Source of the DNA: Cymbidium sinense
Taxonomy: Eukaryota > Streptophyta > Magnoliopsida > Asparagales > Orchidaceae
NCBI GenBank assembly: GCA_021442155.1
Contig: CM038215.1
Location: 2,256,976-2,320,975, forward strand
DNA: 64,000 bases
Reading direction: 5' to 3'
Part shown: positions 1-12,100 of the stretch, piece by piece
How the letters are laid out: each line of letters opens with the position of its first letter
How positions within the stretch are numbered: the stretch's first letter is position 1
Translations under genes and position numbers: made by a program
The notes under the pieces: model-generated
What the model saw: only the letters and a program-made list of their open reading frames with translations
The model's database searches: none
Told to the model about the DNA's origin: nothing

Positions 1-1960
1 CAGCAGGCTTCCTCTGAGGTTTTTGGCTGTTTGTTGGCTTTTATTTTTCTGCTTGATTTTGCTGTTTGCATCCGGGCTGCAGCTGATCACCACATGTTTG
101 TAATCTATTTAAATTGCTGCTATTTTTTCCATTTTGGTTCAGTTAGTCTTGTCCAGATCACTGTGATTATGCTATTACCTACTTGGAAATTAACTTATGC
201 ACTGTCTATTCTGAATGGCTGGTTTTATGGCCAGATTGTTGTTATTTGTTGTCTTGGTTGTTGGCTGATCTGGATTATTTATGCCCATCAAGCTGCTACT
301 GGGTTGTCTATCATGTCCAACAGGCTACTTTTGGGGTTATTTTTCTATTTTCTTTTGCTATCCTCACCTTCCCAACCTGTAAGGAGAGAAACTGCAATAC
401 CCTTGTTATTATTATTATTATCTCTTTGCAGGATTGAACTTACTTAATGATTTCTTTCCAGTCTACTTTTACTGAGGATGTTGGTTTAGCTGCAAACCTG
501 CTCTTCTTTGTTTTGAAGGATTTCAATGATGGCTCTCTTTTGAACCCCTTTTGTATCTATTTTGTATCTCTATTTTTCACTAGCTTATCTTATGGTGGGT
601 GCAATCATTGTATTACTATTTTAATTGTTAGCTATTCAATTTTTGGGTCCTTTGTCCAGACCTTTGTGGTTGTTATGTCTCTGTTTTTATGATTATTTTT
701 TTATGTTTACCGCGGTGATCACTGACAGATCACTGGGCTTATGCTATTGCCTACTTGGATGATACCTTATGCATTGTCTATTCGAATGGGTGGTTTTTAG
801 CCACTGCTATTTTTTGCTATCTTGGTTGTTGGTCTGGATTATCGGGTTTTTATACCAGTTGTCTCTAATTGTCTTAATTTGGAGCTATTTGTGGTGGGGA
901 GTAGCTTATTATCTATGCCTTCTAGTCCACCTAATCTGTTGCATTCCCATCTTATCTCTATTAAACTTCTGCATTTCCTGTTGTAATTTGAGTTTGGGTT
1001 ATGCTATTTTGCTATACACTTGCTAGTTATTAACTTCATATATGTCCTATATGTTTGGGTTGGAGTTATTTACATGCTTGTTTATTTACCTTGCTGGATT
1101 TCAACAGGTTTTTCAACTAGTTATGTATTGCTTCTTTCCTCTGCCTGACCCTTTTTGCTATTTTCCTGTGGTGGGTTTTCATTCTGGTCTAATTAAACCC
1201 TTGCCTCTGGTTAAAAATAAGGTGGATCTAGAAGTTCATTTTCATATGTGTAGGGTTTCTCATGCCATGGTGACTATATTGATGATATTTATTCTACATG
1301 GGATCCCCTTACCCATTCTAATCTTTGTTGTATCCTTTTCTATCATGTATATGGCTTTTCTTAGGTTTGTAGATACTAAGGCTCAAAAGACTTTAAACAA
1401 ATGGTTGCTATCTTTCCACAAGTTTGTTGGCTATGATGGCTTTGATGATTTCACTTCTTTTTGGTTTAGTAGTAGCTCTTGTGTTGTAACCCTTCGGCTG
1501 AAGTTTGGATGCTCATATTTGCATTTGCCCTAATTTGATGTGACTGAGCCTGAGCCTTCTCTATCACACTACTTTATAATCTTCTCAGTTTATGCTGCTT
1601 TCAATTTTCATTTTGTGTGTATTACTTTAACTTTAACTGTTCTAATTTATATCTTTCTACAATTTTGCAAGTGCACTTCTCTTGTTCTCTTGTAGGTTTG
1701 CTCCCTAGTGTCATGCATTCTCTCATCCTGAAGTGCTTTGGCCCTAATCTATCCATTGGCTTATCTATGTTAATTAATTTGTATCTTCTACTTTCCTTTA
1801 CTCTTTTATTTTGCTTTTGGTTGTACTTAGATAGGGGATTTACTCTCTAGGTTGATTGTAGCTCTTTGAGCAGTAGTTGTGGAGTTTATCCCCTTTAAGG
1901 ATCTTGTAACCCTCTTTTTGTGACAATAAAATTCCCCTTATATAGGGTTTTCAAAAAAAA
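1..1960 (+). mobile_element. LINE (non-LTR retrotransposon), 3' part, T-rich, no RT
   Basis: This is a T-rich, G-moderate block quite unlike the adjoining telomere-like DNA. It ends in an AATAAA-type signal (tgacaataaaattcc, about 1921-1935) and an A8 tract at 1953-1960 that runs straight into CCCTAAA repeats. Its last 100 bases share the phrase tttgagcagtagtt and the overall T-rich style with the 3' end of the LINE at 51141-54326, where ORF1 identifies the element type. I therefore infer the 3' untranslated part of a related LINE whose 5' part lies before the window. No reverse transcriptase or endonuclease motif is visible. Open frames here (for example 1042-1533) are hydrophobic, low-complexity translations of T-rich DNA and are not called as genes. 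The block holds an internal direct repeat (about 156-285 and 728-845). Confidence 0.6.
156..845 (+). repeat. Internal direct repeat within the LINE 3' region
   Basis: Two imperfect copies, about 156-285 and 728-845, share gatcactg, atgctatt, cctacttgga, a gcattgtctattc-like stretch, cttggttgttgg and tctggatta in the same order. The offset is about 572 bases. The copies differ by scattered substitutions and short indels, so the duplication is old. Confidence 0.65.
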
Positions 1961-3937
1961 CCCTAAAACATACAACCTAAACCCTAAACCTTAAACCCTA
2001 AAAACCTAAAACCTAAACCTAACTTAAATAAAATGTAAAAATAAAAAAAAACCTAAACCTTAATTAAATTAGTAAATAAAATATAATCAAAACTTAAAAA
2101 ATAAAACCTAAGCCAAAACCTAAACCTAAACCTAAACTTAAAAATAAAAAAAATAAAAAATATAAATTAAATAAAAAATAAATTAAATAAAAACCTAAAC
2201 TAAACTAACAAAGAAAATAAACCTAAAAATAAAAAACATAAACAAAATAAAAACTAAACATAAAATAAAAAACATAAAATAAAATAAAATAAAAATTAAA
2301 TAAAAAACCAAGCCTTGAAAATAAACCTAAAAACACCTAAAAAATAAAAAAATAAATCCTAAACCATATACAAAAAAAACCTAAACCTAAAATAAATAAC
2401 ATAAAAAAACCTAAACCTAAACCCTAACCTAAATAAAATATAATAAACTAAAATAAACTTAAACCTAAACTAAAAAATAAAACCTAAAAATAAACCTAAA
2501 ATAAAAGCATAAAACCTAAACTTAAAAAAATAAAATAAAAACCTACAAACCTAAAAAAAAAAAATAAAAATAAAACCTAAACCTAAAAAGTAAAATAAAA
2601 ATAAAACTAAACTGAGAAATAAACATTAACCTAAACCTAAAAATAAACTAAAATAAAAAGCCTAAACTAAAATAAATAACCTAAAATAAATAAACTAAAT
2701 AAAATAAAATAAAAAATAGACCTGAATTAAAATATAAAATAAAATAAATTAAAATAAATAAATGATAAACTAAATAAACCTAAACATATTGGTTTACTTA
2801 ATTTAAAAAAAAATACCTTAAACACTATAACCCTAAACCCTAAACCCCAAATCCTAAACCCTAAACCTTAAACCATAAACTCTAAACCTAAGCCTAAACC
2901 CTAAACCCTAAACCATAAACTCTAAAAATAACCCTAAACCCTAATCCTACAACCCTAAGCCCTAAACATGAACCCCTAAAAATAAAATAACTAAAAAAAC
3001 CTAAACCTAAACAAAATAATAAAATGAAATAAAGTAAAAAACTAAACTAAAACCTAAAGCTAAACCTTAAAATGAAAGAAAATAAAAAAAATTAAAATTA
3101 AAATAAATTAAATAAAAACCTAAATTAAACTAAAAAATAAAATAAACCTTAAAATAAAAAACCAAAATAAAATTAAAATTAAATGTAAAATAAAAATTAA
3201 ATAAAAAAGAACTAAATAAAAAGCTAAACCTATAAAATAAACCTAAAAAAAATAAAAAATAAAACCTAAACCCTAAACTAGAAAAAAACCTAAACTAAAA
3301 TAAATATAAAATAAACAAAATAAAATAAACTGAAACTTAAACTAAAATAAATAAAACATAAACCTAAACCTAAAAGAAACTGAGCATAAACCTAAACCTA
3401 AACGAAATAACATAAAATAAACTAAAAATAAACCTAAGCCTAAACTAAAAATTAAAACATAAAAATAAACCTATTATAAAACCTAAAACCTAAACCTTAA
3501 AAAAATAAAATAAAAACTAAAACCTAAACCAAAAAATAAAAAATACATCCTAAACCTAAAAAGTAAAATATAAATAAAACTCAACTAAAAAATAAACCTA
3601 AACCTAAAAAATATACTAAAATTTAAAACCTAAAATAAATAAACTAAACTAAATAAAAATAAAAAGTAAACTTAAATATAAATGAAAAATAAAGTAAACT
3701 AACATAAAAAATAAACTTAATATACTAAATAAACCTAAACCTATTGGTTTAATTAATTTTTTAAAAAAAACCTTAAACCCTAAATCCCAATCCCTAAACT
3801 CTAAACCCTAAACCATAAACCCTAAACCTACAACCTAAAACAAATCCTAACCCAACCTAAACCCAAACCCAAAATCCTAAACCTAAACAAAAAGTAACAA
3901 AATAAATTAAAAAATAAACCTAAACCTTAACCCTAAG
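1961..3937 (+). repeat. Telomere-like satellite, CCCTAAA plus AT-rich unit
   Basis: Purer CCCTAAA blocks (about 1961-2010, 2820-2970, 3770-3900) alternate with AT-rich stretches built from CCTAAA, CTAAA and AAATAAAAT words with almost no G. The motif ggtttacttaattt occurs at 2791 and a variant at about 3746, each just before a purer CCCTAAA block. No gene is visible. Confidence 0.85.
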
Positions 3938-4407
3938 AATGGGCAGAACCTTCATTGCAGGAACATTAGCGTCAACCAGGTTTAGTCTAGATCTAACTGG
4001 AGGCTGAGGAGGGTGGACACACAGTGGTGGGTGGGTGGGATTGGAGGTGCTAGATATGGAGGTGGTGGTGATCTTGGTTATGGAGGCGGGAGGAGCGACG
4101 GAGGTTATAACCGTGGTGGTGACGGAGGGAGAGATCATGGATATGATGGTGGATCTCTCTACTCGAGAGGCTGGGGTTGTTTTGATGGGAACTGAACAAA
4201 CTGAAGAATGGCCGATCCGATCTACTGCTTATGGAACTATGCCTTTATAGTAGAGACGGTTCTAATTATTTATTGGTTTTTATTTTCTCTATGCATGCTC
4301 ATTTTTGATCCATGTCGTCACTAGTGTCTTAGAAAACTTATTGTGTTACTTGGTTGATGAAATCAAAAAAAGAAATGTTGAATCTAAATTTGTTCTCGAT
4401 AAAAAAA
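3938..4407 (+). pseudogene. Glycine-rich RNA-binding protein retro-fragment, copy 1
   Basis: Read from the AAT at 3938, the frame gives NGQNLHCRNISVNQV and then a stop. This corresponds to the end of an RRM domain (NGQNLDGRNI-like, the RNP-2-distal strand) of plant GRP7/CCR-type glycine-rich RNA-binding proteins. Frame-shifted glycine-rich coding follows (GGGRSDGGYNRGGDGG, then RDHGYDGGSLYSRG) up to about 4193. A 3' UTR-like tail is shared by all nine copies (ttggttgatgaaatcaaaaa, then gaaatgttgaatct) and ends in A7 at 4401-4407, beside CCCTAAA DNA. The 5' part of the RRM is absent. Flanks and breakpoint match the other copies, so it was probably amplified with the satellite. It is disrupted and unlikely to be functional. 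Confidence 0.8.
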
Positions 4408-7400
4408 TAGCCTTAGGCCCTAAACCCTAAAAACTCCAAACCCTAAACCCTAAACCCTAAACACTAAACCCTAACACCCTAAATGCTAAAACCTAAACCC
4501 AAAATCCTAAACCCTAAACCCCAAACCTAAACCCTAAACCCTAAACCCTAAATCCTAAACCCTAAACCCCAAACATTAAACCCTAAAAAGCTAAAAACCT
4601 AAACCTAAACTAAATAAAACCTTAAAATAAAATAAATAAACCTAAACCAAAATAAAAAAAATTAATTTAATTTAAATTAAAACATAAACTAAAACCTACA
4701 CCTAAACCTAAACCTAAAAAGAAAATAAAATATAAAATGAAAACTAAAATAAAATAAAATAAAAAAACCTAAATTAAAGTATAAAAACCTAAATAAAATA
4801 AAAACTAAACTTAAAATAAAAATAAAATAAACTAAAAATAAAATAAAATAAAAATAAAATAAAAACCTAAACTGAAAACATAAAACAAAATATAGAACTT
4901 GATAATAAATAAAAAGTAAAAATAAACCCAAAACTAAAAAGCTAAACCTAAAATAATAATAAAACCTAAAATAAAATAAACTAAAATAAATAAACCCGAG
5001 ACCTAAACCTAAAATTAACTAAACCAAAACCTAAACCTAAACTAATAAACAAAAAAAATAAACTTAAAATAAACCAAAAATCTAAACCTAAAAAAAATAA
5101 AATAAAACCTAAACCTAAAAATATAAAATAAAACTAAACCTAAAAATAAATAAAAAATAAAACTAAACTAAAAATAAAACTAAACTAAAAAAAAAAAAAA
5201 ATAAAACCTAAACTAAAATAAATAAACCTAAAATAAATAAACTAAACTAAATAAAATAAAAAATAAACCTAAATAAATATAAAAATAAAATAAATAAAAT
5301 AAATAAAATAAATGATAGACTAAATTAAACCTAGGTTTAATTTAAAATAAAAAAAGCTCTAACCCTTAACTAAACCCTAAAACTAACCATAAACCCTAAA
5401 TCTGACCTTAAACCTAAAGCCTCTAAATCCACAAAACCCTAAAAAAAAAACTACTAAACCCAGTATCTTACAAAAACCCTAAAAAAACCAATCTAAGCCC
5501 AAACTAAAATAAGCTAAACCTAAAACCATAAAAAAATCCTAAAAACCCAAAAACTAAAAAAAAACCAAAACCAAAACCTAAATATACTAAACCTAAACTT
5601 AAATATACTAAACCTAAGCCCTAAACTAAATAAAATAAATTAAACAAAAAAAACCTAAACTAAACTAAAAAAAAATAAAACCTAATAAACAAAATAAAAC
5701 CTAAACCACCTAAAATAAAATAAAACCTAAATCAAACCTAAAATAAAAAAAAAACCAAACCTAAAATAATAAAATAAAACAAAACTAAAAATAAACATAA
5801 ACTAGTCCTAAACCTAAAAAATAAACTAAAATAAAAAACTTAAGCAAAAATAAATAAACTTAAATTAAATAATTTAAACGAACTAAAAATAAAAAATAAA
5901 CTTAAATAACAATAAAAATAAAATAAATGAAAATAAATAAAAAATAAACTAAAGAAACTATATAAACCTGAACCTAACAGTTTACTTAATTTACAAAAAA
6001 AAAAACCCAAAACCCAAAACACTAAACACTAAACCCTAAACCCTAAACCCTAAACCCTAATCTTGAAACTAATGTAAAACCCTAAACCCTAAACCTTGAA
6101 ACTAATCCTAAACCCTAAACACTAAACCTACAACCCTAAACCCTAAACTGTAAACCCTAAACCATAAATAGAAATAAAATAAAAATAAATAAATAAGACC
6201 ATAACCCTAAACCAAAAACTAAAACTGTAACTAAACCATAAATAGAAATAAAATAAAAAATAAATAATAAATAAACCATAACCTAAACCCTAAACCTTAA
6301 AATTAACTAAACCACTAAAAACATAAACCATGACCTACAACCCTAAACCTAAACCCTAAAATGACCATAAACCCAAACAAAACCTAAACAAATCCTAAAA
6401 CCTAAACCTAAACTTAAACTAAATAAAACTTAAAATAAATATAAAAGAACTAAACCTAAATAAAGTAAAATAAAATCAAAACTTAACTAAACTAAAACAT
6501 AAACCTAAAATAAAATAAAATAAAAATAAAAATAAAAAAAAATAAATAAAAACCTAGATTAAACTAAAAAAATATAATAAATTTAAAAAAATAAAAAAAT
6601 AAAACCCTAACAAAAAAACAATTAAAATAAACCAAAAATAAAATAAAATAAAGACTAAATAGATACCTAAACCTAAAAATAAAACCTAAAATTAAATAAA
6701 AAATAAAACCCATGCCTTAAACTAAATAAAATAAACCTAAACCTAAACTAAAATAATTAAAACCTAAGCCTAAACTTAAAAGAAACTAAACCTGAACCCT
6801 AAACTAAATAAAATAAAATAAACTAAAAATAATCTTATACCTAAACTAAAAAAATAAACCCAAAAAATAACCAAATAAAACCTAAAACCTAAACCCAAAA
6901 AAAAAAATAAAACCTAAATAAAATAAAATAAAATAAAACCTAAACTAAAATATTAAATAAAATAAAAAAATAAAATTAAAATAAATAAATACGATAAACT
7001 AAATAAACTGCCGGGTTTGATGTTTTTTAAATCCTAAACCCTAAACCCTAAACCCTAAATCCTCTTACCACTAAACCCTAAACCTAAACACCTCCCTAAT
7101 CAAACCCTAAACCCTGGGCCTTCGGCCTTGACCCAAAACCTGAGCCCTACCACACCCACCCTGACCTGAGCCCTGGGCCACCACCAGGCTCTAAATCCTA
7201 AACTAAACTCCTGACCCCCAGGCCAACCCATGGGCCAACTACTTCTAACTAATGACACCCTTACTTGACCTGGGCCTGAACCCACAAAGATCCTGGGCCC
7301 CTAAGGCTGACCTACACTAAACCTGGGCCAGGCCACAAAGATGCAAAATACTCCTAAGCATAAGAAAAGGCCCTGATCTGACCCTAAAGCCAAATCCCAA

Positions 7401-8734
7401 ACCCACTTAAACCCTAAACCCAGGCGTAAAACAGAAAAAACTAACCCTAAACCATAAATAAAACTAAGATTTGCTCTAAACTAAAAAAACTAAACACAAA
7501 ATATTAAAGCCAAAGGAACCCTAAACCCTAAATAAATCTACTTTAAACCTAAAAAACCATAAACCCTAAACCAAGACTTAAAAAACCTAAAAACCTAAAA
7601 ACTAAACTAAATAAAACCTAAGAATAAAAAAATAAATAAAATAAAACCTAAATAATATAATAAAATAAATAAAACCTAAAATATAAAGAAAATAATAAAA
7701 TAAATAAAAATAAAAACCTAAACTAAAACTTAAATCTAAACTTAAAAATAAAATAAAATAAAAAGTAAAAATAAAATAAAATAAAATAAGTAAAAACCTA
7801 AACTAAACTAAAAAAATAAAATAAACCTAAGAATAAAAAACCTAAATAAAATAAAATAAAATAAAATAAAATAAAAACTAATTAAAAACCTAAACCTAAA
7901 AAATAAACTTCAAAAATAATAAAACCTAAACCCTAAACTTAAAATAAAAATAAAATAAACCTAAACCTAAACTAAAATAAATTAAACTAAAAGAAATAAA
8001 ACATCAACCTAAACCTGAAATTAAATCTAAAATAAATATAATAAAATAAACTAAAAATAAACCTAAACCTAAACTAAAAAATAAATTTAAACTGGTAAAA
8101 ATAAAACCTAAAATAACCTTAAAAACCTAAAACCTAAACCTAAAAAAAATGAAATAAAACATAAACCTAAACTAAAAAAAATAAGAAATAAAATCTAAAC
8201 CTAAAAAATAGAATAAAAATAAAACTCAACTAAAAAGATAAACTAAAAATAAATAAATCTAAAATAAATAAACTAAACTAAAGAAAATTAAAAAAATTAA
8301 ATAAATAAAATATAAAATAAAATAAAATAAAATAAATAACAAATAAACTAGATAAAACTTAACACCTAAACTGTCGTTTGCTTAATTAAAACATAAAATA
8401 CTAAACCCTAAATCCTAAACACTAAATCTAACCCTAAATGCTAAACCTAAACCTAAAATACTCAAACTTTAAAAACTAAACCTAAAACTCTAAAACAAAA
8501 TAAAGCCACCAAAACTCTAAACCTAAATCTCTAAAATAAACCAAACCTTAAAAAATAACCTAAATCATAAAACTAAAACAAACCCAACAAACTATAAACT
8601 CTTACCCTACATAAATCCACAAACCCCAAACCCAAACTAAACCCAAACCTTAAACTTTAAACCCTAAACCACAAACCCTAACCTAAACCCTATAAACCCC
8701 AAATTGTAAAATCTAAACTTTAAAACTAACCTAA
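4408..8734 (+). repeat. Telomere-like satellite array
   Basis: Purer CCCTAAA runs (about 4415-4590, 6010-6160, 7030-7080) are separated by long AT-rich stretches of CCTAAA/AAATAAAAT words. Motif variants close to GGTTTACTTAATTT appear near 5979 and, more decayed, near 7010 and 8370. The landmark cctaagaataaaaa recurs at about 7617 and 7825. Long open frames on the minus strand are Phe/Leu-rich translations of this simple sequence. A GC-rich island at 7095-7410 is listed separately. Confidence 0.85.
7095..7410. other. GC-rich island inside the AT-rich array
   Basis: About 300 bases carry repeated CTGGGCC/TGGGCC words (around 7113, 7172, 7228, 7270, 7291 and 7324), with TGACC and CAGGCC words between them, in a region otherwise almost free of G. 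CCCTAAA-derived words continue through it. The only open frame (minus, 61 codons) has no recognisable domain. It may be a remnant of an unrelated insertion; I do not recognise it. Confidence 0.5.
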
Positions 8735-9175
8735 ACCTTAAACCCTTTCTTTTCTTTTCTTTTATTTTTCTTTTATTTTTAAACTTTGGCCAAGTTTACG
8801 ATAATAGACTTGTTGATTTTCAGGGAAATAGTAAGATGCATCCACATATATGCTGACCTTGTTAATTGTAAAAGGCTTGAGATCTCCTCTGACACAGTAG
8901 ATGATCCCATCTCTCATAAACTTCATACACTGATGTAGAGAGGAATGAACTATATTGTTATTATGTATCCATGGTCTCCCAAGCAAAGCATTGAAAGATG
9001 TATTTGAGTCTATAATGTCTTGGCAGGGTCTTCCAATCATCTATCTCCAAGGGCACAATAGAACTGGGCTTGTTGACCTCACATTTAGAGTCTTGATTCA
9101 ATCTTCCCATCTTAAACTTAGGAGTCTTCTAGACATTAAGAATTCCCTAATCATAAGACAATTCTAATAATTAGG
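8735..9175 (-). pseudogene. Ty3/gypsy retropepsin-region fragment
   Basis: The minus strand from about 9040 to 8762 encodes a fragment with the pattern NALLGRPWIHNNNIVHSSL followed by HQCMKFMRDG and DLKPFT. It resembles the C-terminal half of the aspartic protease of plant Ty3/gypsy elements (LLGRPWIH, then SSLHQ), most like Tat/Ogre-type elements. The catalytic D-[ST]-G motif would lie upstream (above 9050) and is not recognisable. The left edge is a TTTTCTTTTC-rich stretch (8745-8780) abutting CCCTAAA DNA. The fragment is isolated: no RT, RNase H or integrase lies next to it, so the element is truncated. In retroviral-type elements the role would be polyprotein processing; this copy is dead. 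Confidence 0.7.
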
Positions 9176-12100
9176 TAAATACTTAACCTAAGCCTGATGA
9201 CTTAGACGGGTTAACGATAGGTTTAGGTTATTCCTCAGAGATTAGGATAATCCACCAACCCTACAACCCAAATCCAATCCATGTTCACCTTCTAAAACCA
9301 AACCTCAAGTTCAATTCAAACATCAAATTAATATCTAAATCCAAACCCAAATTCAAAAACTAAATGATTGAAGCCCATGATCAAATCTAAACTTGAAACC
9401 CTTCCTAAGCCATATGACCTATCCGGTGGACTTAGCCAAATCTTAATCCAAAAAATCATTTGATTTTCTCATAATCAATTTATATCTTCAATCATCTTCC
9501 AAAATATAAATCAAATCTACATTCAAATGATCAAAAATAAATCAAACTAAATCAAATTAAATCAAAACCCTTCTTAAGCCATATGACCTATCACATGGAC
9601 TTAGCCAAATATTAATCCAAATCATGTCAAACTTAATTAATTTTATCACAAATCAATCATATTTTCAATCATATTCACAAATTTAAATGAAATATACTTT
9701 TAAATCATCAAAACTAAACCAAACCAAATAAAATCCAAACATAAACATGACCCAACTCCATGGACTTAGCCAAATTCCTTCATTCCAAAATCCAAATTCA
9801 ATTTATTTTCTCATGAATCAATCATACCTTCAATCATATTCACAAATGTAAATGAAATCTAGAATCATCAAGTCAAACAAAAATCAACCCAAGCCAAACC
9901 CAACTTAACCCTTTTGACTTGAAATGCTTAAATGAACCAAAACCCATTTGAACCCAAGCCAATTGCAATTGAATTTATATATCAATCCCAAATCCATATA
10001 TAAACTCAACTAAATCAAACTCAACCAAAAATTAAGCTAACTAAACCAAATTGGACCACTTGACCTAAAGTGGCAAATTTAACCTATTTGAGCCAAGTTC
10101 TAATCCTACATATATTGGATTGAATCAAGCCGATCAAAACATCCCATTATGATTGTTGTTCACCCTAGGTTGATCAATTATCACAAATTGGGTCAAACCA
10201 AGTCAACTTGGTCATTTGACCAAGTCAACCCATATTATATGAACCCAAACTAGCCAAATTGTAACTATCCCTTAAAACTAAAGATTCATACCAAATCAAA
10301 ATTAATATTGGAATATGACTTGACCTTCAATTGAGTCAAACAAAACCCAATTAGCCCTCTTGACCCAAGTTGACCCAAATTGACCTGAAAGAACAAATTA
10401 TGTCAAATCAAAATATAAACCAAATTGATTGCAACCAATAACTCAAATTCATTCTAAATTGATTGTTGAACTTCACCAAAACCATGGTTAGACCTAATTG
10501 AACCCAATTAACCTGCTTAACCTAAATTGACCTAAAGGTTCAAGTTAGCCTAAATCAAAATCAAATCCAAATTAATTGAAACCAAAGCTTACAATCATCT
10601 TCAATTGGTCAATTAAGCCCAAACCAACACCCAACCCAAGACAATTTGGCCAATTTCATCAAATTTGTCAACTTAACCCATTTGACTCAAATGAATTCAA
10701 ATGAACCAAAATCAAATCTAAGTCAAACCAAACCAAACCAATTGAACCAAAACATCTTGAATAATCATATGAACTTGGCCAAACCCTTGGTTTGACCTAA
10801 TTTGACCAATTGGTCAACTTGACCCAACCTAACCTAATTTGACCTAAATGAATCAAATTGAGCCAAACCTAACCAAATCAACTCCAATTGACTTGAAATT
10901 TGAGCTAACCCACTTTTGGCTCATTTCAAATATGTCCAAATCAAATCCAATGCCAAATGATCATTCTACCCTTATCTCAATGGCATCACATGAGACAAAT
11001 CACCCATGTAAGTGGTCATTTTCATTCCTTGGTCACTTGGTACTCTCCCAATGGTCCACCTAGGCACCTAGGACACTGTTCAACTTGTCCCAAGAGATTA
11101 TTGTGTCGGTCATGACCCATTTGAGGTGAAATCACCTCACTCTCCCCATTGGAGCATTTGAAACCCATAGGACACCCATGATTCTTTCCTGGCAGCCACC
11201 TCCACACCTTCAACCAACCAAGCTGAGCAAACTCACCTCCTACCTGCCACTCATGACTCCCAGAGATGGCCGAAGAACCACTAGAAGCCAAACCTAATCC
11301 CACTATATGAACAAGATGAAGGGGGTATACACCCCCTCATTTCCAGTCAAGCACACATAAAAATCATTCTTCAGAGCCCTAGCTACCCAAGATAAGCTCC
11401 TAGAGCCATTCCCTAAGCTCCCAAGCTCGTTCCTCGATCAAAAAATGCCATTCTCATCTGTCCCAAAATAGGACACTTCATTTTTGACCTAACTTTCCCA
11501 TTTCTCAATAAAACTCAAATTAACTTTACATGCACCTTCCCTAGGCCTCGTTGTACAAGAATAAATCATCCCCCAAGCTTCCCGAGCACCGTAGGTGGGA
11601 CTTAAGTCAAAGTCTTGCTCCAAATCATTGATTCATGTACTTCTGAGTGAAAGTCAAGGAATTGATCCAATTGTTGCTCAATAGAGCTTCATCTCCACTA
11701 GATGGAGCATCCTTAATCGTTTGACCACCGGTCTTGAGCTCCGACAAGGTATGCTTCCAAAACTGGTATCGCATGTGAACTTGCCATTGGATCCCCTTCG
11801 ATCGATATCATGAAGGTGTGGGATCCTTTTGGAGTTGATTCTAGCTTGGGTAAGCTCGGATCAAGTGAGCAATGCTTGACGGACTCCATTCTCCCTTACT
11901 TGCTTGACATTAGATCACGCACCATCCATTCTGTGCAATCAGAATGGACAACCATGATTAGATTCACTAGATCAATCTAATTTAATTCTATTAAGCTGTG
12001 GGATTAATCATAGCCATCTGATCTCAGATTGGACGACAAGAAGAGAATAAAAAGCACGTTCACCGTCGCCATGTAGGCCCTGAGTCGAGAAAGTTTTAAG

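Noticed and set aside
3920..4138. Thr/Ser/Pro-rich antisense frames over GRP copies (also 47913-48122 and 56466-56738)
   Set aside because: Antisense of GGT/GGA glycine codons reads as ACC/TCC; these are shadows of the glycine-rich region.
4035..4250. Val/Met/Glu-rich frames with an ATG over GRP copies (also 15490-15732, 21393-21638 and 56473-56799)
   Set aside because: Frame-shifted readings; the frame matching NGQNLDGRNITIN and the glycine-rich tail is different.
4689..4931. Phe/Leu-rich minus-strand open frames (also 5840-6022 and 29054-29248)
   Set aside because: They are the reverse reading of AAATAAAAT repeats (TTTATTTTA codons). Stop-poor composition alone explains them.
7100..7285. 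Gly/Trp/Val-rich 61-codon minus-strand frame in the GC island
   Set aside because: Composition-driven, no family resemblance, no start context.
1961..8734. Treating the array as a functional terminal telomere
   Set aside because: Pure heptamer runs are short and heavily interrupted, and the array contains transposons and pseudogenes. At most it is subtelomeric or interstitial.
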